The position numbers and the translations under genes are program-made. DNA of 64,000 nucleotides from Pyxicephalus adspersus (Eukaryota > Chordata > Amphibia > Anura > Pyxicephalidae). The notes below the pieces were generated by a model. That model saw nothing but the letters and a program-made list of their open reading frames with translations. It made no database searches and had not been told where the DNA came from. How positions within the stretch are numbered: position 1 is the first letter of the stretch; each line of letters begins with the position of its first letter. The stretch lies in assembly GCF_032062135.1 (NCBI RefSeq), contig NC_092866.1:25863886-25927885 (forward strand), given 5' to 3'. Positions 55,621 to 64,000 of this stretch are shown here, in pieces.

Positions 55621-57710
55621 GAAAATGTTTTTATATTTAACACAAGTTTTTCATAAATTATTTTGTTTTAGATAAATTGATGATTAATTTAATAAAATAT
55701 GGTTTATTGTCAGACTAACAATTGTGCAAACTGAAGATTTTTGCTTCCAGTGCTGGTCAGGGGTTGCAGGATGGAGCAGGGGTAAAAGTGGTGTAAAACA
55801 AGTTACAAATGAAAGAGATGAATGGTGGAAGAGTTGATTAGTGGCGACTAGCAAAAAAACTTTTAAAAACCTTTCAGCTCAAGTAGCAGAAGCCTGGCAA
55901 GCTGGATGGTTCATAAAATAGTAGATGACAAACTTTTTGTTGAAACTATCAAACTGGAGTCAAACAGAGCAGTAAATCAACTTCTAACTACTCCATGCTG
56001 AAACACAAGACAACACAGTCTGCCTGGTTGACGTTCTGATCCATTGTCCTTAGTACCTTTTGAAACACTGACCCAGAATGAGTATGCATCTCAGGTATTC
56101 AGTGTTCAGCCAAATGCCACAGAATGTATGCAGCAGTAAGATGCATGCACAAAGTTTAGCTGAATTTTTTTTTGTCAGTTATGATTATTTAGAATGAGTT
56201 CAGCTTTGGTAGCTTACATATTCTTAGTGTTGTTCCTTAACTCCTTGCAACCCACATACATAAAAATAACTTGTTCCGTAAACAATTCCAATTTGTAAAC
56301 AGTTAAAAGCATTAAATGACAATCATTCTCCACACAATTGTTTTGACATACAATGTATTTAAAAAAAAAAAAAAAATAATGGTCATAACATTGACAGTTG
56401 ATATTAGTTATGTCTTTATGTGGATTACTCTTGTTTTTAAACTTTTTTTTTTCCTTATACTGTGTTTTTTTGTTTTGTTTTTTTTCAATCTGCGTTTAGC
56501 AGAAAATCATTGGGGTGAAAATGATTATTTAGTCTGTACTATGACCAATAGATGGCAGCAAGCACACAGCTAGAAACTAAAAGCTGTTTGTCTATAAAAA
56601 CTACAAAGTAGTAGATAAGGTTTAAGAGGATACCTTTGTTGTATGAGTATATACTTCACCACAGATTAATTATAAAAAAAAAAAAAAAATATTACGTATT
56701 CAAAAATAAAATAAGTGCTTAATGGCATATAAAATGTTTGATTTCATATTTTATTTAGTAGCTGTGCTATCCAATTTAAACACCCAGTATGTTTTTTGAC
56801 AATATAATTGTAAAGTTCTGAAAGTGTTGCAGAGATGAACTATCTCTAATCTAATACTGTTAAAACTTCTGTACTACCTATAGAAAGCAGAATATGTCGT
56901 ATGGTCACAATTTCCATGTTTTTTAAACGTTTTGTTTTCACCAAACCTGGTTTCCTGTGGTCTGATAGTATTTCCTACATAGTAAAGGCAACATGGACAT
57001 TTTAACCATAGATAGACCATGAATTGTTCTACAATTTGTCTTAACTTCTAATGGTTACCCACTTGATCATTGAACTCATGTGCAATACTTTCATTTTAAA
57101 CAGTAAAAGGTATGTTAGATAATTTTGCAGAATACATTTTTAACTAAGACATGTTGTGGAGTTGTTTCTTCATTTTAGCAGTTTGGGGTTTTCTGTTTAG
57201 TTTCAGTTTCACAGTTCATAATTTTTTAAAAAACATTTATTAATTTATTGTTTCATATATTGTCATGAATTGATACTTAAAGGTGCTATTCAACAATACT
57301 GCCACGGAATGTAGGTAAACTACCCGTACTGCTTTCTTATTTTTTGGGGGGGCTATATATTTTTTTTTTTTTAAAAAATATTTTTGTTTTTTTTGGGGGG
57401 GTTTTTTTTTTTTTCTCTACAAAATATACTATTGGGTTTTTCAGGTAGTCTTCTTTATATTGTATACTGGTAAACCTCTATCCATACATAGAAATAAAAA
57501 TGTTTTCCCTTCATACGCTTTAAGCTTTGGATCCTGTAGACAAGATGGGTCACTTTTTTCCAAAGTTCCTTTTTATTACATGTTGGTTTTTGAGTGTTGT
57601 GATATAAAACAATTGCTTACCCTGTAATTATTCTTATATATTTATTTTGCTAATCTTCACCAGTTTAGTCCTTTTTACACAACACTTTATTGCTATTGAA
57701 TACTATAGGC
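55621..57710. other. Spacer, low-complexity tracts
   Basis: AT-rich, with A runs near 56359 and 56671 and T/G tracts at 57345-57414. No gene or named repeat. Confidence 0.6.
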
Positions 57711-57840
57711 CAGCGGTGAACCTATGGCACGTGTGCCAGAGGGGGCTGTGCCATTGTCCCTCTGTCAGTCCATGCTGGCTGTGGAAGTTCCCTTCTTTGG
57801 AGTCATTAGTTAACCCTCAGAATACCAGGCTGTGAGGAGG
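57711..57840 (+). mobile_element. Truncated hAT-type element (5' end only)
   Basis: CAGCGGTGAACCTATGGCAC then GTGTGCCAGAGGGGGCTGTG is the left end of a common vertebrate hAT-derived repeat. No right end is found, and L1 sequence starts by about 57854. Confidence 0.6.
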
Positions 57841-57849
57841 AGAGGCAGA

Positions 57850-58103
57850 TGTCTTTTTTTTATTTTTTTTATTTACACTGTAGTAATAAAAACATACAGT
57901 TCTAACAAAATGAGTACATTGTTACCATTGAGAAACAATAATGATAGAATAATTACAGATTGTGATACATCCAATGTAACTCTATTCCTGGAACTACCTC
58001 AGTTTTTCTCCTATTTTTTTAAATTAAAACAATAATATGAAATCGGAGGGGAGGGAGAAAGAAAACATGCTAACAAAAGTATAAAACAACAAAATGCAGC
58101 ATG

Positions 58104-58140
<37 letters not shown>

Positions 58141-58676
58141 CAGATTAGCAAATTAGCAAATTAGCAGAGGATAGACATTAGAAATAGAGTATTTGGAGGT
58201 GGGCGTACGCAATAATTGTGATAAAGGAGATAGTAACTTCAAATGAGTACATGACTCTTTCCCTCCATGCTATCCGGGAATCTCTCAACAGCAAATTGTT
58301 ACAATAGTCGCGAGGAATGGTACTGAAGGGTGTATATAATAAACCTAGTAAGGATCGGGGTCATACCAATATAAATTCCAATTTAGTTGTAGTATAGTGT
58401 GAGGTACTATGCCACCAGTCCTGCACATGACACATTAAACATGACAAGTTATATTTGCATATGTCTAGAAAATTCAAACCCAAGTGTTTGGGCTGTGACA
58501 ACTTGACTTCTGGCAATACGTGTTGTTTTGCCTTGACAGCGACCCATCATTGACAAAGGCAGATTTTTCCACGACGATAATTCAGCTAGAATTTTTTTCA
58601 ATAAGTGGGGCTTAATTCAGCCTATACATATCGGGTACATGATGTGTAATTCGCAACCCTAAATAGGTGATAGCAG
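57850..58676 (-). pseudogene. L1-like LINE fragment B (ORF2 C-terminal part and 3' UTR)
   Basis: The minus strand reads ILAELSSWKNLPLSMMGRCQ-like text near 58600, then VLPEVKLSQPKHLGLNFLDI and CKYNLSCLMCHVQDWWHSTS, typical of the region after the L1 reverse transcriptase. It has frameshifts. It ends leftwards in an A-rich tail (minus strand) at about 57854-57880. A 32-base A run (58108-58139, plus strand) lies inside. It directly abuts the 3' tail of the larger L1 copy at 58677. Confidence 0.7.
58108..58139 (+). repeat. Homopolymer run, 32 A
   Basis: Uninterrupted run, followed by three GATTAGCAAATTAGCA-type units (58141-58166). It could mark a plus-strand retroinsertion into L1 fragment B. 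Confidence 0.9.
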
Positions 58677-58799
58677 TTTTTTTTTTTTTTAAACACTTTT
58701 ATTCATTTTATTAAATTGTTCAACACTTTTATTCAATTTATAATTTATTTTATTCATTTTCCAAAAATAACAATAAACAAAACTCGGATACACAAGAAG

Positions 58800-61700
58800 T
58801 AAATACAATCAATAAATCACATCACTTTCACTATAAAAACAAATAATGGATAGCAAATGTCAATTACATTAGATAACACAGGAGAACTGTACTTCAGATA
58901 TCTTACTGGTAGAGCATAAATTGTAGCACTGCATAAATGCCTACTCAAGACCCCCTCCCCTTCTGCCCAAGTATTGTGATAAAACCCTGACCTACAGCGA
59001 GGCCCCCTCAACCATAGTGATCTGGTGAGCGTTCCAGCAGTTTCTTATATTCTGCCATCTCCTGGAACATGATGCATTGAGCCCACACCTCCATGAACTG
59101 TTCCGTCCTGTTATGAAGCCCAGCAGTAAGGTCTTCCATAGTTTGCACCTCGTTGACCTTATGTATCCACATACTTAGGTTGGGGGGGTGTTTTTCCTCC
59201 ATAGTTTTGGAATACAGACCTTGGCGGCGGTCACCAAATGCTTCACTAGTGACCTTTGGTAAACCTTCTGCGGCCAGTCATTCAGACTCAATAAGGAGAA
59301 GGCCAGGTGCTCATGAACATGCCGTATCACCATTTTTTGGCAAATTTCCCTAACACCTGCTCAGAAGATCCTTAGGTCCAGGCATGCCCAGAATATATGC
59401 AGCATAGTGCCTTTGTGGGTACCACATTTCCAGCAACGGTCCAATTCTGATAGGGACATATTATGCAATTTGTCAGGGGTTCTGTACTACTGTGCCAATA
59501 TCTTATATCCCACCTCCTGCATGTTACTATTAAGTAAACCCAGAAGAAGTATACACAGAAGAGATCCCACGGTCTGTTTGACAGGGGGTAATTAGCATGT
59601 TCATTTTCCTCTCCCATGCCCCTTTAAATGTCTGAGTATAGTTCTCTGGTGCGTCATTGAATATGGAATATAGCTGTGATAATGCATGATGTGTTCCCCC
59701 TTTTCCCAAACATATTTGTTCAAATTCTGTGAGTGATCTTTTGAGGTCTAATGGGTGAGTTGGGTTCTTAAGAAATGCGAAAGTTAAGCTGCCTTCCAAA
59801 AATTTAGCTTAAAGGGCATAGAGGGATTCTGAAGTTCTGTCAGGGAGTACCAACCCTCCCCACTAAAAAAATCCAGGACCCGTGACATACCTTCGTCCCT
59901 AAACTTCTACAAGTTTCCCCCCTCCATTACTGGGGGAAACGCTGTGACCTAACACAGGTATCAGAGGACTAGGCTCAGGAGAGAGTGCCCTATGGGTGTG
60001 CCACTTTCCCCATACCTGCGGAGTAGCCTGCAGGAGTGGATGGTTCCTAGCAGCGTATTGGCCAGGTGATGCTATCTAGGGCAGGGTGTGCAAAGGGATT
60101 TCACTAAAGCTCTGTTCCAAGGCCACCAACTGTTTTGAACATGCATGGGTGCACTAATCCAGCACCAAATGGGATGCTGCGTAATAGAGGGGGAAGGTGG
60201 GAACTCCAAACCCCCCTACCTGTTGGTGTCAGAAAAATAATCATCTACCGATTCGCAGTCTCCTTCCTACTCAGGTAAATCGGAATATTTTGGAGTGTAA
60301 TTGTTTAAAAAAGGTTAGGGGAATGTGTATGGGTAAGGCCTGAAACAAATACAAAATTCTTGAATGCGCCCTAGCCATGTAAAGGACATCCATTGTTCTA
60401 AATCACTGCTAACTTTCTGCAACAAAGGGGCAAAATTCAAGGGAAACAGATGCTCCAGCTTGGCAGAAATCATTACCCCTAAATATCTGATTGCATTTGG
60501 TTTCCACTTAAATTGAAAATTTTGGGCTAACTGTTTACACAGATCTGTCTCTAGCATTAGGTTGAGGGCCACACATTTTGAGTGGTTGACCTGGAAGATA
60601 GACAGTTCCCTATACTCTTTTAGTGCCCTCAAAAGATTAGGCAGGAAAACCAGTTCGTCGGCAAAAGCTGCAACCTTCTGTTCTCTACTCGCCATCTGAA
60701 TCCCCTTGATATCAGTAGAGGCACAGACATGGCAAAGAAGGGGAATCCCTGTCTAGTACTGTTTGCAATCGCCAGGCTCCAACAAGAATCCATTCGCTCG
60801 TACCATCGCGGATGGCCATAAGTACACTAAGCCTATCTAGGCTAACATATTCTCCCCAAGCCCTATATGGGCTAGCATAAGGTTCATGAACTGCCAGTCC
60901 ACTATATCAAAAGCCTTTTCTGTGTCGGCAGGAGGCATGCCGGAGCCCCGGACACTCCCGCTGCATAGATCCCCTCAAGTACACTAGTGGTATTGTCTCT
61001 CGCCTCTCTGGAGGGGACAAAACCAATCTGGTCTTGGTGTATAATTTTAGAAATGATTGTTTGGATTCTAGAAGCAAGAATTTAAGTGAACAGCTTAAGA
61101 TCCTGGTTCAACAGGGATATTGGTCTATAATTTTTACAAGAAGAGCCATCCTTCCCTTCTTTGGGAATAACTGGAATATGGGCTCTGAGGGAGTCTGGAG
61201 ACATAGTCCCCCCTTGAATCAAAGATTTGAAAGCATTTAAGAAGTGAGGCACAATCTAGTCACTAAAGGCCTTGTAATTATGCAAAGAAAGTCCGTCCGG
61301 CCCTGATGACTTCCCTGAAGGTGTGTTTTTAATCACAGTAAGGAGCCCTCTAGTGCTGCCGCAGCCATAATGGAGCCCTCTAGTGCTGCCGCATCTTCTG
61401 GGCATAATCTGGGGATACCGAATCTGATCAAATACTGGTTGATCTTCTGCTCCCTTCATTCCTTAACCCCTTTCTCAGGGCTAGGTGGATATAAATTGTA
61501 TAGGGACTGGTAGTACTCCCTGAAACAAGCTGCGATATCCTTTACCTCCTCTGCCCCTTGCTATCAACAATAAAGGGTACAAATGATTTCACCCTTTTCA
61601 TGCGCAAAGCATTGGCCAGGATCCTGCCACCTTTATTCTCAAATTCATAAAAGGTACGCTTACACTTTACTAGTGTCGACTTGGCTTTCCCCAGACAAAG

Positions 61701-62780
61701 TGAAGCCAACTTGTCCGATGCACTGATCAGGTATCTACCCACTACTACAGCCAAGGATCTTTAATGTAGCTTTTCCAATGCCCGTATCTTAACGAGCAGG
61801 TCCGAAATCACCTTCTGGTGGGTTTCTTGAGTCTAGACCCATGCTTAATCTATACCGCCCTATTCACCACCTTATGGGTCTCCCAGGGTACCATAGGACT
61901 CACTTCTGAGGTCACATTAGTTAGGAATTACTGTTTTAATTCCTTAGAGACATCAGTTCTGATAACCGGATCATCTAACAAGGCCTTGTTAAGTTTGTTA
62001 GGGTTCCAAACTTCGGGAACCAAATGTTTTAGTGCAATTAAGAGGAACACTGGGGCATGGTCAGAAAATGTTATAGCCCCTAGTGAGCATTGCACTAACT
62101 GGATCAAGTCAGGATGCTGCACCCAAAAGTGATCTTTTTGGAAGTATGATTGGTGAGATCTGGAAAAGAAGGTAAAATCTTTCTCAGAAGGGTCTAGTAT
62201 TCTCCACACATCCACCAGTTATGCCTGAAAGAGGCAGCACTTAGGATGGCCTTGTCCCGGTGGACCCTGGTCAGACTGGCTCAAGACATCTAAATTTTGA
62301 TCTGAGGCAAAATTAAAGTCTCCCCAAAAAATCACCAATTCCTGTCAAAAATCTTCTAAGATGTCTAAGGTTTGGGATAGGAATGCAGCCTGTGCCATAT
62401 TGGTAGTAAATACCATGGCTACAGTCACCATCTGATCGTTAAGACATCTCTTCACAAACAAATAACGCCCCTCTTAATCACTCCGGACTTCCTTCGGACA
62501 CCATAACAGTGAATTAGCGATGAGTATGCTTACGCCCCTGGATCTACAATCCCCAGAGCAGCCATGATAACACGTACCTACGGTTTCCCAATTTAGGTAG
62601 CTTGTCTTGTCTAAAGTATGTCTTCTGTAGATATGCTATATGGGCTCTGTATCTTTGGATTTCTGCTAAAAGGGCTGACCGTTTCTCCAGGATTTCAAGC
62701 CTTTCACACTTAAAAGTGACTATTTTAATTGTATCCATTAAATTTCCAATAGAGTTCCAATATGTGCAAAACAACAGCAA
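58800..62780 (-). pseudogene. L1-like ORF2 (endonuclease and reverse transcriptase), inactivated
   Basis: Starts near 62740 with IKIVTFKCERL...KRSALL, the endonuclease N-terminus. The catalytic Glu box LQET reads LQKT. The conserved SDHAPVF box is present near 62060. Reverse transcriptase boxes follow: GKSSGPDGLSLHNYKAF near 61280, DTEKAFDIVDWQFMNLM near 60910, and KVAAFADELVFLPN near 60660, where FADD has become FADE. Then come FKWKPNAIRYLGVMIS and WERKMN-type C-terminal text to about 59380. Multiple frameshifts. A 30-bp tandem duplication sits at 61342-61393. It would nick DNA and copy element RNA if intact. Confidence 0.85.
61342..61393 (-). repeat. Tandem duplication inside L1 ORF2
   Basis: GGAGCCCTCTAGTGCTGCCG followed by CA occurs at 61342-61363 and again at 61372-61393, a 30-bp period, adding GCGSTRGL twice to the reading. 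Confidence 0.9.
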
Positions 62781-62879
62781 ACCTTGGGGTAGGAAAGACC
62801 AGGGAAATCAGCGTGAGGGAGGGGAAGGACACACAAAGGACAATGAGTAGGGAAGGTTAGGGTAAACTGGTGTCACCCT

Positions 62880-64000
62880 TAGAGATTGCAAAGACTGAGT
62901 TGTCTAGGAATTCTCAAGGCTACACTGATCCAAGCAGGTTCTAATGGGATCTGGTTCAGTAACCAATCACCCCTCACTAGAATAGGAATAGGATAGGAAC
63001 CCCCATCCCCTGTCAAAACAGCAAAAGAACAAATGACATTCAGCCACACAAACCATGTTGCTTTTGTCCCAAATACAGTAGAGTACACCATTTTGAGGAT
63101 ACCTTAGCTTGTTAACCAATCAAAGGTCTGGTATTCATGACCAGCACTAAAGAGAAGGTGTTTCCTCTAGGACTCCAGTAAAAGAGAGGACATTCAAGCT
63201 AAAGTGTTCAGGTCCATCTTTGAATGCTTCGTATTCTGTCTTCTCTGGTATATGGACCATGCATTTCCTATCAGGCCATCCAGGAAACTCTACCCCTTTG
63301 GCCAATCAGGAAGCGCTACTTGCGGCAATGAGAATGTAGCCAACAATGAAGGTAAGACAGAGGCACTACAGAATACTGCCGACATACTGTCCTTGCTTGC
63401 CATCAAGTGAAAGGGGAAGCCCCAACGATATCTGATCCCATGATGCTGGGGCACAGGGCCCAGCGGAGCCTCAAAGTGTGGTGGGACAAGTCCTGCAAAA
63501 GCATGACCGGAGCACTGTTGAATAAAATTTCAGATTGTGTACAAGAAGCTCTCAAAATCTCCTTTTTTACTGGAAATGAAGCAAACTTACAGATTGCATC
63601 TCTGTTTTTCTCAGGATTTTGGGGTCTAGGCCCTAATGCCCTATGTTCCCTTTCCAGTAAAATGGGCGATTCCACAGGGACCCCCAAGATATTGTTAAAG
63701 AGGGCGATGACAGCTTGCGGGGATCCTGGGGGGGTCCACCGACTCTGGGAGACCCCTAATGCGAATGGTATTACGCATTTTCCTATTTTCTAGGTCATCT
63801 TGCTGCAACACCAAACGCTGAAGTAACTGAGAATGTTCATTCAGAATCTCCCTATGGTGTTCAGCGGTAGTAGATAATACAGCTGTAGGTCATTCTTTAA
63901 AATGGCCAGCTCACTGTGTACTGTGGCCTCTATTCTGCACATGCAAGCTTCGAAGTCTGCCTTTGTAAGACCTGAGGCCTGTGTAACCTGAGGCCTGCTG
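62880..64000 (-). pseudogene. L1-like ORF1, C-terminal part
   Basis: 63687-63403 on the minus strand reads ILLEREHRALGPRPQNPEKN, then KEILRASCTQSEILFNSAPV and LQDLSHHTLRLRWALCPSIM. These match the L1-type ORF1 C-terminal domain (ERAHR, KExIL, QDLSxxTLxRRxxL). The RRM-like part continues to the right edge in another frame. ORF1 binds element RNA. 62880-63400 is the inter-ORF region with no recognised content. Confidence 0.75.

Larger units (their letters stand above)
58677..64000 (-). mobile_element. Long L1/Tx1-like LINE, copy A, 5' end beyond window
   Basis: At least 5.3 kb on the minus strand. In order from the right edge it has the ORF1 C-terminal part, a spacer, ORF2 with endonuclease, reverse transcriptase and C-terminal region, and a 3' tail of at least 14 A (T run 58677-58690). 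All parts are co-linear, so this is one insertion. Frameshifts and altered catalytic residues show that it is inactive. Confidence 0.85.

Noticed and set aside
63407..63793. 128-residue plus-strand open frame
   Set aside because: Shadow of the L1 ORF1 C-terminal region on the minus strand.

Overview
The window looks like nuclear DNA of a vertebrate, most likely a frog. It is AT-rich, split into introns, and full of retrotransposon and MITE debris. The frog assignment is an inference from repeat types I associate with amphibians: CR1/L1-Tx1 LINEs, TTAA-flanked MITEs with a CCTnCnTGGCGG-like end, and foldback MITEs beginning CCTGATTTATTAAAG.

The only conventional gene I can support is MMP2 (72 kDa gelatinase A) on the minus strand. 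Nine exons are recognisable between 36154 (ATG) and 2369. They encode the signal peptide, the propeptide with its cysteine switch, the catalytic domain split by three fibronectin type II repeats, the zinc-binding HExxHxxGxxH helix, the hinge and the start of the hemopexin domain. All splice sites are GT/AG and all phases join, giving about 488 codons. The remaining hemopexin exons lie beyond the left edge. The nine coding exons total 1463 bp within 33.8 kb, so most of 1-36000 is intron.

The introns hold hAT-type MITEs (one with a perfect 8-bp target duplication), four copies of a foldback MITE (one split by a TTAA-flanked element), CR1, L1 and Tc1 fragments, a degenerate minisatellite, and two hammerhead-ribozyme-like motifs.

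Upstream of MMP2 (36.2-64 kb) I see no cellular gene. About 380-410 bp of the region just upstream of the MMP2 ATG is duplicated near 51.23-51.64 kb, about 15 kb further upstream. From left to right this flank contains: a broken copy of an uncharacterised multicopy protein family (38.3-39.9 kb, minus); a 300-bp foldback element; an LTR fragment and a Tx1-like ORF1 with three zinc knuckles (42.7-43.7 kb, plus); a third hammerhead-like motif; a degenerate chromodomain Ty3/gypsy retrotransposon with both LTRs (45.8-50.7 kb, minus); the promoter-region duplicate; an unclassified inverted-repeat element abutting a Tc1 remnant; and a long, inactivated L1-like LINE running off the right edge (58.7-64 kb, minus). 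All the mobile elements carry visible inactivating changes.
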